NCBI GenBank assembly: GCA_017163975.1
Contig: JAFFSR010000251.1
Span: forward strand, 7,440,001 to 7,504,000
Direction of reading: 5' to 3'
DNA length: 64,000 bases
From: Anastatus disparis
Taxonomy: Eukaryota > Arthropoda > Insecta > Hymenoptera > Eupelmidae
Positions within the stretch are counted from its first letter, which is position 1, and each line of letters opens with the position of its first letter. A program made the translations under genes and the position numbers. Positions 11,038 to 22,110 of this stretch are shown piece after piece. The notes beneath the pieces are model-generated. The model searched no databases and was not told the DNA's origin. It saw nothing but the letters and a program-made list of their open reading frames with translations.

Positions 11038-13413
11038 TTACTGTGAAAAGTTTTTCAGTGTACACACATGTGTGATATGCTCCTTCCAGTTCAGCTTGCT
11101 GTCAAGATACACACCCAGATTACGAACAGATGACTCAAAACCGATTGTCTCACCATTGATGCTGATACCAGTAGACGGCATGGAGGTTAGAATATTGATA
11201 TAATAATAAGAGCCAATTATGATAGCCTTTGTCTTGTTGATATTCAGCTTAAGATGATTGCTGGATGCCCAATCTGCGACCAATGACGCATGTTCACTCA
11301 TTAGTGAAGTATAATGATCAAGCTCAGCAATCGGAAAGTGCACATACAGCTGCAAATCATCAGCATATAAGAGGTGCTGAACATTCTGATGGAAGGCAGA
11401 AGAGATGTCATTGATATAGATAGAGAACAGCAGAGGACCCAGAACAGAGCCCTGAGGAACACCAGTGTTAAGACAGACAAAATCTGATGACCTACCAACA
11501 GTATCAATGACAGCTTGACGACGATCAGAGAGATAAAAGCCGATCCACCTGATAACGGTGTGCGAAATATCGAGCGAATGTAGTTTCCGAAGTAAGGTGA
11601 CATGGCACACCGTATCGAATGCCTTGCTGAAGTCGAATAACAGGAGCATCGTAACGTACCGTCTGTCCATATTAAGTCTAATGTCCTCTGTCAATTTAAG
11701 TAGAGCAGTCTGAGTGCTGTGGCCAGCTCTAAAACCAGTCTGATAAGCGTCCAGTAACCGTCTAGTTGTCAAGTAATTATACAACTGATCATAAACGAGA
11801 CGCTCAAGAACCTTGGACATAAAAGACAACAAAGAGATGGGTCGTATATCACCCATAGTGCGCGGGGAAGAGACCTTGTTGATCGTAGTGACCAGCGAAG
11901 TCTTCCAACAAGAAGGAAAAACGCACTCTCGCAGCGAATCATTATAAATGCGACAGAGCTGAGGGCCAATGACAGGAAAAGCAGATTTTATGATAGATTG
12001 GGGGATAGCGTCAAATCCTCTAGCCTGAGAGTCAGAACGTCTAATAGCCATACCAACCTCATCCAAAGTAACAGCATTGAATTTGAACAAGGGCATGAAA
12101 GGTTCATCTACAGATAAAGACTGTAAGTAAGCAGAAATAGAAGGTACCAAAGGATCAAACGCGACCCCACCAAAGTATTTATTGAGTTCATCAATAGAAA
12201 AAGTATGACCGGATCTATCACCACCAGAGCATATACCAAGGTTCCTGAGCTCCTTCCAGATCAGTCGAGAGTCAGTGATACCAGATAGTCTATCATGATA
12301 GTAGAGCAGTTTAGCCGATTCAATGCGCTCATGAGCCTGATCACGAGCAACCCTGTAGCAAAGTAAATCAGCATGTAGTCTTGAGCGTTTATAGCGTCTG
12401 TACAGCCGATCCCTCTCTCGTATCAGATGATGATGTTCAGCAGTAAACCACGGTCGACGACGGCCCCCCTGACGGACCCTCCTGAGAGGCACAAATAGTG
12501 CAACTGCCTCATTCAGATGGTGATAGAGACATTCAAGGCGATCTGACAGGGAGGAATCACCGACACACACGGAAAAATTCAGTGAACGAAAGTAATCAAG
12601 GAGAACAGCATCATCAACGGAACTGTAATCACGAAAGCTAAAGTCATTGAGCAAAGGCTTAGAGAGAGATGACTGAACAGTAGCCGCAATGAAGTCATGT
12701 CCGCCGATGAATGGAACATCAGTCTTCCAGTAGTCAAGTAGCAAGTCATTCGCATCAACAAGGCACAGGTCAAGCCATGTATCAGAAGTAGAGGTGTGGT
12801 GAGTTAATCCATATGGCACAGAAAAGAGAGCATTTTCAGCAATCAAACTCCTGAGAAACACAGAATCATCAGAATCAGTACATAAATTAGTGTTAAAGTC
12901 ACCCAGAATAACCTTAGTACTGTAATTATGAATAAAAGAAGTTAAGTCGGGAATAAAATCTGTGTTTAACAGAAACGGAGCATGTGGGGGCCTATAGACG
13001 ACACCAACAAAAACAGGCGAGGCCAAGTCATTAGAATTGACTTCACAGAATAAATATTCTGGCAAACCAGGCTTACCACACCATCCTCCCTTGGAGGAAC
13101 ATAAGCGCTCTGAAGAAAGAGAGTTATGAATAAATAAGGCAACACCACCACCCCTAGTATTGCGGTCCTGCCTATGAAGAGCATAGTCATCCAAAGCAAT
13201 CAAAGAGTCACCAACAATCTGGCCCAATTTGGTTTCGGTCACAGCTATCACGTGGAAGTAAGGGCGAGAAGCCAGAAAGAGCCTAATCATCTCAATGTGT
13301 GCTCTAATGGAGTTAGCATTGAAATGACAAACCCTTAGACCATCCTTAGCAGTATAGTGGTGATTATTGGCAGATGAGGCAATGTTGTTAGCAGAGAGTA
13401 GAGTGTTAGGCAC
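11038..13413 (-). CDS. LINE ORF2: endonuclease and reverse transcriptase, 3'-truncated
   Basis: A 791-residue open frame encodes the nicking endonuclease and reverse transcriptase of a non-LTR retrotransposon (jockey/CR1-like group). Residues about 25-240 are the APE-type endonuclease, with conserved Asn in NANSIRAH, Glu in TETKL, GDFNTNL, SDTWLDL and GHDF. Residues about 450-740 are the reverse transcriptase, with FSKAFDTV, GVPQGSVLGPLL, YADD at about 683-686 and the NLGVYLDSKLNW thumb-side motif. The C-terminal segment present in the second LINE here is missing: the frame ends in unrelated sequence right after the LNWKEHITHVC region. It lies 38 bp downstream of the ORF1 fragment. The intact frame suggests a fairly recent copy, while the lost 3' end would block normal target-primed integration. 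Confidence 0.9.
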   Translation of the reverse strand: MPNTLLSANNIASSANNHHYTAKDGLRVCHFNANSIRAHIEMIRLFLASRPYFHVIAVTETKLGQIVGDSLIALDDYALHRQDRNTRGGGVALFIHNSLSSERLCSSKGGWCGKPGLPEYLFCEVNSNDLASPVFVGVVYRPPHAPFLLNTDFIPDLTSFIHNYSTKVILGDFNTNLCTDSDDSVFLRSLIAENALFSVPYGLTHHTSTSDTWLDLCLVDANDLLLDYWKTDVPFIGGHDFIAATVQSSLSKPLLNDFSFRDYSSVDDAVLLDYFRSLNFSVCVGDSSLSDRLECLYHHLNEAVALFVPLRRVRQGGRRRPWFTAEHHHLIRERDRLYRRYKRSRLHADLLCYRVARDQAHERIESAKLLYYHDRLSGITDSRLIWKELRNLGICSGGDRSGHTFSIDELNKYFGGVAFDPLVPSISAYLQSLSVDEPFMPLFKFNAVTLDEVGMAIRRSDSQARGFDAIPQSIIKSAFPVIGPQLCRIYNDSLRECVFPSCWKTSLVTTINKVSSPRTMGDIRPISLLSFMSKVLERLVYDQLYNYLTTRRLLDAYQTGFRAGHSTQTALLKLTEDIRLNMDRRYVTMLLLFDFSKAFDTVCHVTLLRKLHSLDISHTVIRWIGFYLSDRRQAVIDTVGRSSDFVCLNTGVPQGSVLGPLLFSIYINDISSAFHQNVQHLLYADDLQLYVHFPIAELDHYTSLMSEHASLVADWASSNHLKLNINKTKAIIIGSYYYINILTSMPSTGISINGETIGFESSVRNLGVYLDSKLNWKEHITHVCTLKNFSQ

Positions 13414-13451
13414 GATTGGAAAAGAGATTGGACTTACCTCAGCATCACAAG

Positions 13452-13706
13452 CTAAGACGTTGTCAGATTGCCGGTAGGAGCCTGAGAAATCTTCGCTAAA
13501 AAAGCATCCAGATCCGCATCAGTGGTAATGCGGATAGGAACACCACTCTTCTTCTTGCGGACAAACAGCTTACCATCTCTCGCAAAAGTAATAAAATCAG
13601 AATGCTCATCCTTGGACTTGATTAGCGCCCGGAGTTTCAATTGGTACAGAGCAGAGTGCAGAAACTCATTTATATTAAGTGAGGAGGGAGAGAGGGGAGA
13701 GAGCAC
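13452..13706 (-). pseudogene. LINE ORF1 C-terminal fragment (FP C-terminal-like domain)
   Basis: About 84 residues precede ORF2 on the same strand. The segment LKLRALIKSKDEHSDFITFA and the following GKLFVRKKKSGVPIRITT match my memory of the domain shared by baculovirus FP proteins and insect LINE ORF1 proteins. The start here is only the first Met available: the element is 5'-truncated near 13710, so this is the tail of a longer ORF1. It would have acted as an RNA-binding, particle-forming partner of ORF2 (family knowledge). Confidence 0.65.
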
Positions 13707-13863
13707 ACAATTTTTTTAATGAAAATAATTTAGATAATTTATTAAGGGTACAAACACCTTTTCCCTCTGCTAGTAAAAAAAGATATGTATTAATTAGATT
13801 TAATTAAATTCTTTGTAAATGGAAATAATATTTGAAAGTAGACTAAAATACCTTTATTTTAAG

Positions 13864-14035
13864 CTTTTATAAGCTCATTTTGCTTTAGCTGTAGTCCCAT
13901 AATCATTCGATGAATTCTTGTTCTTATAATGGCTCCACCGTAAGATTTGAGCTGAACCGCTGGATGGATCTGACTTTTCCAAACTGATTTAACTTCAGTA
14001 TTAGCATCATTCTCGCGTGAATGAGGGAATTCCTG
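13864..14035 (-). CDS. terminal exon of an unrecognised gene
   Basis: On the minus strand a good acceptor (GCGTTTCAG) precedes an open frame of about 56 codons starting EFPHSRENDANTEVKSVWKS and ending LKQNELIKA, then a stop. An AATAAA polyadenylation signal lies at 13853-13858, a few bases past the stop. The peptide is not low-complexity and looks like the C-terminus of a small conserved protein, but I cannot name it. No upstream exon could be placed. The partial inverted copy at 14137-14250 supports this stretch having been a real exon. Confidence 0.5.
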
Positions 14036-14136
14036 AAACGCAAAAAATTTTTTACTTTTCAACAAAAAATATTAATTTATTAAATAAATTTTTATTTTTT
14101 TACCTTATTTTTGGATTTTTTAACAACTTCTTGTCA

Positions 14137-14250
14137 TTCGATTTCAAAACCCTCCATTCACGCGAGAATAATGCTAATACTGAAGTTAAATCAGTTTGGA
14201 AAAGTCAAATCCATCCAGCAGTTCAGCTTAAATCTTACGGGGCAGCACCT
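14137..14250 (+). pseudogene. inverted partial copy of the 13864-14035 exon
   Basis: The peptide HSRENNANTEVKSVWKSQIH continues through QPAVQLKSYG-like sequence and matches the exon on the other strand, with two or three substitutions. It then diverges after LKSYG. The acceptor AG has been lost (AAAACCC in place of CAG). The two copies are head to head, about 100 bp apart. Confidence 0.65.
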
Positions 14251-14531
14251 AAAATTTTAAAAATTCAATATTTGAGAAAAACAGATTTAAAGTTTTTAAT
14301 TATTATATCTTAATATTATCAATGCTATACTTATCTTTCATAAAATAATTCTTTTCTGGTATTTCTTATTTATATTAGCTAACAATATAAGAAAGAGATA
14401 CCAGACAAGAGAACCTTGTTATCGACTGGATAAAGCTAAAATGCAAAAAGATATGTTATTAAATTAATCAATAAAAATAATCTTTCTTATTATAAGATAT
14501 TTTGTCAGTACTCACCCTTATTCACCAATGA

Positions 14532-14570
14532 AACTATGTATTTGTTGTAAGAATTAACAAATACATAGTT
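14532..14570. repeat. perfect 15-bp hairpin
   Basis: AACTATGTATTTGTT and its exact reverse complement are separated by 9 nt. No element boundary or gene is associated with it. Confidence 0.6.
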
Positions 14571-14829
14571 ACTTGTTACTCTGATGGTTGTTAGAATCAC
14601 TCGTACTAACCTTGAATCAGCTGGAAACTAAGAAATAATATTTAATATGGAGTAATCATTTTATATTTTATAATTCAAATTAAAAATTAAGAAATAAAAT
14701 CTAGATTTAAAATTTATATTTTGATTAATATTAATATTTATAAATAGAATTTATATCTAAATATGTAGTAATAATTAGAATTATACACTTACATGAATTT
14801 AATATGCACCCGGTGTATAGAAATCCATC

Positions 14830-15640
14830 ACACCTATTCGTACTTTTCTTTTCAGAGTATGTGCTTCTTTCGAATGAGACTAACTTGATCACTCTACATT
14901 GAATTATCTTCTATCATTCAAAGTCCTGACCCACTCGACAGATACATTTCCAAGTTCGATGTTCAATTTCTCCAACATCTTGAGAAAGTTATATCAAGAT
15001 CAGTACTATTTGGGGAAGTCGATTCAAGTTATTTTTTAACAGCTTTAGATGTAGAACCTTTTGCCACTTGTTCGTATACTTTTGTTATTTAACAACTTAT
15101 AGCACTGAAATCTGACTGGGCAACTGGCTTTGATAAATCTATTAAACTACAAAAACTAGACAAACTTGCAAGTCCATGGCCAAGTACACGAACAGCAAGA
15201 ACATTATATCTGTTAACTTTATACGTATTGTTAATAGCACTTTCTCTCTTGTTAGAGTTTACAGTTGCTTATTCATCACAAAAATCACAAATCATATTAA
15301 TTTTGAATCCTTATCCTCCAAAAGAGGTTTCAATAAATTTCATCTTATGATGGCACACACTGCAACACAATTTTTCCAACATAGAAGATAGAACGTTGGT
15401 ATCAACATTTCTATCATTTGCCCTGGAACTTGAAAATTCTATTCTTTTCAGTTTAGAAAAAGAAGTAGAGGGGCTACTTCTCTTAGCTTCAGAAGAATTT
15501 TTTTCACTTTTACTAAGAAATTTCCTTGGCCTCTTTTTAGATCTTTCTGTAGATCCTTTTCTATCTTTATGTTGGTTATGAAATCTGCCTCTGGTATCTC
15601 TTTCATTATTTTACATTTTTGAGGTTCGTATTCTTAATGT
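14830..15640 (-). pseudogene. Mutator-like transposase relic
   Basis: Translating the minus strand gives a Lys/Ser-rich N-terminus (KDRKGSTERSKKRPRKF), then a cysteine-pair region (LCCSVCHHKMKF, later MICDFCDE), then AINNTYKVNRYNVLAVRVLG and a LIDLSKPVAQSDF motif. This order matches the N-terminal domain of Mutator-like transposases common in insect genomes, where an INNAYEINRR-like motif precedes RVLGVG. Several stops interrupt the frame (after ETSFGG, after CDFCDE and after LGHGLASL), and the catalytic core is not found. No terminal repeats were seen. It is a dead copy. Confidence 0.65.
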
Positions 15641-15659
15641 CAATTTAAGCTTTTTACAC

Positions 15660-16430
15660 TTCAAATACACTTTCTATTAAGATAAAAGTAGAATTTCAGG
15701 CGCACATAAAAAAATATGAAATAACTCGCGAACGTGTAATTTATTAAAAATTAATAATTTTACGTAAATTAAACCACAAAACCTACTAATAATTTTTTAA
15801 ATGCACTTTAAGTAAACAAACTCACTGCTAACTGACCAAACAAATAGCTGAGACTGACTGTCATGTAGCGAAATGATACAAGCAGAAAGCGCGAACGCAC
15901 GAAATTCAAATTGATAAAAAATTACACGATTAACTATGTGCCACTCGTTTCCTTACAAAATCAAAACGGAATAAAATATGGATGTAAAACTTTTCAGAAC
16001 TTAAATCGAGATAAATATTTTGTTAAAATTAAAAAAATAAACTCTTTTTTTTCAATTAAACCTAAAAAAAATCAATAAAAATTAAAAAAATTCTATTTAA
16101 AATAATTCTTAACATTTTTTTAATTTGTAAAAATTATATCATTATAGACTTATTATAAATAAACACAAAATTAAATCTCTTAAAAAAAACTTTTTGGAGA
16201 TTAATTAATGATTTATGAATTATTGAATCAAGTAATAAAAAAATAAGTTCTCATAGTGTTTTAATAAAATTAGCTAAAAATTTGAGAAAAATCTCAAAAT
16301 AGCAAAATTAACAAAAAAATCAATTAAAAGTTTATTCTACTAATTTCTTCATAAAAACGAAACTAAATGAGATAGAGTAAAAAAACTTGTTGGAGCTTAT
16401 TCTACAGTAAATTTCCTATAAAAAAAAGCA
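15660..16430. other. AT-rich intergenic DNA, nothing recognised
   Basis: There is no coding potential and no clear repeat structure between the Mutator-like relic and the LINE at 16.4 kb. Confidence 0.35.
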
Positions 16431-16689
16431 ATAAACCCAAATTCGATGGTGGGACCGAAAAAAGGTGTTTTGTGCCCTTAACAGATAGTAAGAAATTAGA
16501 AAACGGTGTAAATGTAACTAATAAAAATGTTGAACCTCCATCGAATATTAAGTGCAATAATAATATATGTGATAATAATGAAGCCTCTGATCTTCAACGA
16601 AATATATTGACAAATCAATCATTAAGTACAAATAATGGAATAACATCGAATGTGGCCTCTCCCCAATGACTGTGCCGGGCCTCCTCTGA

Positions 16690-19600
16690 GGGTGGTAAAG
16701 GGAGGAGGGGTGAACTACGAGCGTGCTTTCTGAATGTGACTTCGTTGAGGGCTCACATTGGGCAGGTACGTGAGTTTCTAAGTGATGGTCCTTCTTGCGA
16801 CATATTTGGAGTGGCTGAGACCTGACTGGGTCCATCTGTTTCCGATGACTTCATTCGGGTCAGGGGGTATAAAGTATTCAGACAGGACAGAAACTTGCGT
16901 AGTGGAGGAGTTGCTTTGTATATTAAAGACAATTTAAAGTGCACTATTTTGGCTACTTCGGATACTCAAACTAATCATAGTGAAAGTAAACCGGAGGTAC
17001 CTAAGTATATTTTTTGTTCCGTGCAATTGGGCAGCTCCGAAGCCGTGTTGGTTTCTGTTATTTATCGACCTCCTGCAATTTCCTTTTTGATAAATACCGA
17101 TTTTTTGGATAACTTAAAAAATTTTGCCTCCGAATACTCTCACAAAATTATAATGGGAGACCTGAATGCCGATCTCCTGCGCGAGAGCAGTGATGCTAAA
17201 TTTATTAATAAATTGTCAGCTGAGCTTTCGTTACAGTTGGTTCAGCACGGTGCCACGCATCACTCTCCAACGTCTCACACGTGGATTGATCTGATTCTTG
17301 TGGACGATAATGACACAATACTTGACGCACACAACTTACCGGCGAATTTTCACAGTCGGCACAACTTAATTGATGTATGAATTTCATGTAATCATATCAA
17401 AACAGATAATAAAATGATTAAGTATAGGAATTATAAAGATATCTGTCCAAACTTATTGGTACAGAGTTTGGTCGGCTGTGATTGGACGCCATTTACAGTT
17501 GGTACAGTTGACCCAGAATCTGCACTTGGCTGCCTCTGTGACAACCTTACGGCAGCAATACAAAATCTGGCGCCACTAAAAACACTTAAAATTGGTAAAG
17601 ATAAGTTTCCTTGGATAGATAAAGAGTTGTCACAGATGCGGCACAAGAGAGATGCCACATATCGAAGATTTAAACGGACGAAGGAGGAGCGATATCTCTC
17701 CGAATTTTTGCAACTGCGTAAAACAATAGACGAACGGACGGAACGAGCTAAAACAACACTGTTAAAAAATACATGAAATTTGCTTCCAGTACATGCATTA
17801 AATTTTCTGAAAATACATTAAAATTACGATAAAATGTATTAATTTTCATGCAAATCAGTATTAAATTTCATCTTAATAAATAAAATTTAATGATGATTTG
17901 CATGAAAATTAATACATTTTACCGTAATTTTAACGTATTTTTAGAAAATTAATGCATGTACTGGAAGCAAATTTCATGCATTTTTTAACAGTGAAGTTAT
18001 TATCATAATAGACTGTTCGATGCTCTTGCTAGAGATAATGTCTGGAAGGAGTTGAAAGACCCGGGACTCCTGTCTGGACCTCAAGGGGACTTGAATGGAT
18101 ACACTTCAGATGAGCTTAATGCGCATTTTGCAGGGGTGTCAGTCTCACCACACGATGATACTGCGGAACGTAAAAGGATTCTTTCTGAGTGTAGTGAAAG
18201 TGACTTTGCTTTTAAGCCAATTAATATTAATGATGTAGTCCTTGCGATTTTGCCTTTTTCGTCACAGGCTTGTGGCGAGGATGGCATCCCGCAGAGTGTG
18301 ATACTTAAAGCACTACCGGTTATTGGAGAGCATCTTGTGACTCTGTTCAATTCCTCTTTTGCCCGGGAGGTCTTCCCTTGCCTTTGGAAGCGTGCACGCA
18401 TTGTGCCTTTAAAGAAGTGCCCTGCATCTAAAATGTCTAAAGATTTTAGGCCCATAGCAATATTATGTTTCTCTCAAAGGTTCTCGAGAAGATTGCCCAT
18501 GATCAACTGCAGGAGTATATTATGACACACAAAATACTTGACTCTTTGCAGACTGGCTTTAGAAAGCATCATTCTACGCAGACTGCCATACTTAAACTTA
18601 TAGACGATATAAGATCAGGTCTTGACAAGAAACTTGCCACGATATTACTTCTATTTGACTTTAGTAAGGCATTCGACACGATCTCCCCCTCCAAATTGCT
18701 TGCGAGGCTTAGATCGATAGGGTTTTCCAGGGCTGCACTCGAATGGATTAGCTCCTATTTATCAGGTAGGAAGCAAATGGTTTCCACACATTTAAAAGAG
18801 GATTCGGATTGGCTAACAACCAATCTAGGAGTTCCACAGGGTTCAGTGCTGGGGCCTCTGTTGTTCTGCCTTTACATTAATAACATCCGTGACACGCTCG
18901 ACCCCTGTTTCGTTGAGCACATATTATATGCTGATGACCTCCAAATCTATACTCAGGTCCCTCATGAACATCTGGATGAAGGTATTCGTATTATGCAGAG
19001 GGCGGCCAGGGCGGTGTCGGGGTGGGCTGTCGATGCTTCTCTCACATTAAATGCAAGCAAAACTAAGGCGATCGTTTTTGGCAGTAGTCGATTTATTAAT
19101 GACTTTTATGCTGGTGAGCCCAGAACGATTGAGCTTGAGGGAGGTGTCGACATATCTTTCTCTGATACCGTTACGAGCCTTGATGTTGTGCTTGACGCTA
19201 AGTTGTCATGGGAGCCGCACATTGATATGGTGACTAAAAAATGTAATAGGATAATGTATAGTTTGCGGTTTTCGTCGGTACACCACTGAGGCCCTGCGTA
19301 AACAGCTCGCAGCCGCCTTGCTATTTCCTCACCTCGACTACTGCTCAGTAGTTCTGCTCGATGCTTCGCAGGGGTTGAGAAGACGATTACAAAGACTACA
19401 AAATTCATGTGTGAGATATGTATTAGGCGTAGGAATGGGCGATCATATCTCTCCTCATAGAGCTGCGCTCGGTTGGCTGCGTACTAATTCAAGGAGACAG
19501 TATTTTATGGCTGTACTTATGTACAAAATTGTGCGTATGAATACTCCCGAGTATCTAGTGAGTCTCTTCATTAGAAATGTACCTAGGGTAGCCACTAGGG

Positions 19601-19770
19601 AAGAGATTAAGGATTTCGCGGTGCCCTTCATGCGTACTGAGACTGGAAGAAATTCCTTTCAAGTTGAAGGTGCGCATTTTTGGAACTCTCTGCCTGCTGA
19701 TATAAAAAATCTACCATCGCTCGGCAGGTTTAAGTCGGCTTTGATGACGTACTTACTCGACCTTGAGTGA
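16690..19770 (+). pseudogene. LINE ORF2 pseudogene: endonuclease, RT and C-terminal domain
   Basis: The endonuclease runs from about 16710 (FLNVTSLRAHIGQV) and includes SGGVALYIKDN, VIYRPP, MGDLNADL and SHTWIDLILVDDND; a stop follows GVAET where an active enzyme would continue. The reverse transcriptase includes FSKAFDTISPSK, GVPQGSVLGPLLFC, YADDLQIY and the LNASKTKAIVFG motif. The C-terminal part reads through HLDYCSVVLLDASQG to the HFWNSLPADIKNLPSLGRF motif and a stop at 19768-19770. Lesions include stops in and just after the endonuclease, a frameshift near 18465, another near 19280 and the MITE at 17757. It would have copied element RNA into DNA at a nick; it cannot do so now. Confidence 0.85.
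17757..17993. mobile_element. 237-bp hairpin MITE inside the LINE
   Basis: The ends CACTGTTAAAAAAT and the inverted copy frame arms of about 105 bp that are almost perfect reverse complements (TGCTTCCAGTACATGCATTAA region). Removing it and one AA dinucleotide restores continuous LINE coding sequence at this point, so the boundaries are firm and the target duplication is probably 2 bp. Confidence 0.85.
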
Positions 19771-20004
19771 AATTAATTTTAAGTATTTTAATTTTTATGT
19801 TAATTTATTTTGTTTTCGTCCTATATATAGATTTAAGGTGTAAATGTATTTATTAGCGTGAATGATGGATGAATGTATGCGGAAAGAATGAGTGGTTCTG
19901 TTCTTTTTATTAGAAGTTATGACATCTTCGGTATTAGTTTTTATTCTTTAAATATTATTATTATTATTTTATTTTTTTTAATTATTTACTATTACTCTGT
20001 TATT

Positions 20005-20240
20005 GTATTGTCCAATTTTATTTTTATAGTATTGTCTAATTTTATTTTATAGTATTGTCCAATTTTATTTTTATAGTATTGTCTAATTTTATTTTATAGT
20101 ATTGTCCAATTTTATTTTTATAGTATTGTCTAATTTTATTTTATAGTATTGTCCAATTTTATTGTTATAGTATTGTCTAATTTTATTTTATAGTATTGTC
20201 CAATTTTATTTTTATAGTATTGTCTAATTTTATTTTTATT
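20005..20240 (+). repeat. 22-bp tandem repeat in LINE 3' untranslated region
   Basis: About ten copies of TAGTATTGTCYAATTTTATT alternate between a C and a T at one position, giving a 43-44 bp higher-order period. The sister LINE copy has only about two units (29252-29285). Confidence 0.8.
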
Positions 20241-20814
20241 GATGTCATGACAGTGATTCCTCTTTTAAATTATGTATTTTAATTCTATGACTGATAGATA
20301 TTTAAGACTGTTTTTTATTGTAATTTATGTTTTCTGCGTGTATTTAGAATAGTCTGTGATATCACTTTTACATGGTGACTTACTGATACAGTATTACATA
20401 TTAATTTTAATAATTGACTGTGATATCTTATCTTATTATGTGCAATACTTTATATAGAATTATTACTTATTATTTCATGTATTACACGCCTTTTTGTACT
20501 CTTTTTACAAAATAAATCAATATCTATCTATAGTACTAATGATTTAGATGTTGACTTGTATTATTACATTAAATTAAGTCTTTATTTATAATCATTATTA
20601 AATATTATAAATTAAATTGTTTTTTAATAAATGGAAAAAATATTAGAAGAAGAAGAAGAAAAAATTACAGATATTAATAATTACGAAGTTGAACAAGTAA
20701 AAAAAACGTTCACTCAAATATATCCATAACTTAATAATCTTGTTACGGGTGGAATATTCTAGAAAATAATAAAACGTAGAAGTATAAGAAATATATTAAA
20801 CTAAATGAATAAGC

Positions 20815-20965
20815 CATGAAAAATTTTTTGAAAACTGATTTTCTTAGTGCACTACCATTCGATAGATTTTCTCCAAAATTTGTATGCAAGTTATTTCTCA
20901 AGAAAACAAGCTTTGGAAAACTAATTTTCTCAGCGCAGTTTTAATTTAAGAGCATTTTGAAAATT
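20815..20965 (-). repeat. isolated monomer of the 163-bp satellite
   Basis: On the minus strand this stretch matches the unit tandemly repeated at 39.6-41.0 kb, with the shared phrases TTAAAACTGCGCTGAGAAAA and TTTTGGAGAAAATCTATCGA. It lies between the LINE and the hAT element. Confidence 0.55.
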
Positions 20966-21532
20966 TTCATAAAAATTTTTATTATTCATTTATCTTCATT
21001 CTTAGCGTGGTTACGATTAGAAATTTTGTTGTCATTATTCTTTTTATTACTACATTATATCATTTTTTCAATAGAACAAATTTTTTTATATTACTTAAGG
21101 CTTTAAAATACATTATAAATGTTGAAAAGCAGGGGCGGATCAAGGTTCCGTGGGGCCCTGGGCTATGAACATAACGGGGCCCCTTTAAGGTCAACGTTTT
21201 TTTCGATATAAAAAATTGAATAATGTTTACATTTTAAATAATTTTTTCTACTTAGAAGTAAATTATGACTTCTGGCGGATAGCAAATTTATTGCCTTTCT
21301 TTCTTAAACCGAATTTCTAAAACTACGTAACAGATTAGAAGTGCAGATAGGCCATAAAGATTTGTTTAGAGTAGAAGAAATTATTAATGTTCATATGATA
21401 TTTTCAAAGTTATTAAAATAAATCAGTTATAATAAAATTATTCAGTAAAATTTTAATTATCTTTAAACATTTTATGTATTAAAAATTAGAATATATGATC
21501 AATATAAAAAATTTCAATTGAGATTCATATAA

Positions 21533-21718
21533 TTAAACTTTGAAAACTTTTTTCCTCGCTTTATCATTGGCAAATCTATCAATTAAATCATAACTTAAAT
21601 TTCGAAGTAATTCATTTCCAAATCTAGCTAAAGACGATAATCTTTTATTAGCATATTTGCTCGCAATACATTTTTTAATCGTTTTAAAACTGAAAATGAC
21701 CTTTCGGACAATTTGCAA
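21533..21718 (-). pseudogene. hAT transposase C-terminal fragment
   Basis: The peptide contains VIFSFKTIKKCIASKYANKR, then LSSLARFGNELLRNLSYDLI and DRFANDKARK. This is the usual hAT dimerisation-domain tail, in which a CERSFS-like motif is followed by RLSNLAILSIE-like sequence and a closing FAxxKARK. The rest of the transposase is not detectable. It could not act on its own. Confidence 0.75.
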
Positions 21719-21965
21719 ATTAAGAGAGATTTAATTGTTTAATAATAGTCTCATTTTAAATAGTAGTAAATTCCATGTTTTTATTATTGATGATCAAAAT
21801 ATGAATAAAATAATGATAAACAAATTTTTGCTTTCTTTTAAAATCTTTTAAAAATTGCTATTATATTTATAAAAAAATCATCTATCAAAATCAATTTACA
21901 TTATTTTATAAGGATTTATTAATTAATTGGAATATTTTGTCAAACATAATTGTATTTTTGAGGTT

Positions 21966-22110
21966 TTTCGTGGCTTAGTGATGGGTCCGTAACTCGATGA
22001 TCCGAGTTCGAATTTCTGTCTCGACCGATTGATACAAGCACTATATACTCTACGTTACATGTGCTTTATTAATAAACATGCTGACTAACTTTTTCACTAA
22101 TTAGCATCGC
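21966..22110 (+). mobile_element. tRNA-derived SINE fragment within the hAT
   Basis: TGGCTTAGTGATGG resembles a Pol III A box, and CGAGTTCGAATTTC about 35 bp later resembles a B box. The sequence does not fold as a full tRNA and continues into unrelated sequence, so a SINE head is more likely than a tRNA gene. Confidence 0.45.

Larger units (their letters stand above)
16440..20525 (+). mobile_element. 5'-truncated LINE (jockey/CR1-like), second copy
   Basis: The order is an ORF1 tail fragment (to about 16668), endonuclease (about 16690-17380), linker (17414-17756), a MITE insertion (17757-17993), reverse transcriptase (about 18000-19287), a C-terminal domain (to 19770) and a 3' untranslated region ending in ATCT repeats at about 20525. 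It belongs to the same broad group as the LINE at 11-13.7 kb but clearly diverges from it. A partial copy of the same family lies at 28934-30320 on the other strand. Confidence 0.85.

Noticed and set aside
20632..20730. Short Glu-rich ORF (MEKILEEEEEK)
   Set aside because: About 32 codons in AT-rich DNA with no splice or homology support.
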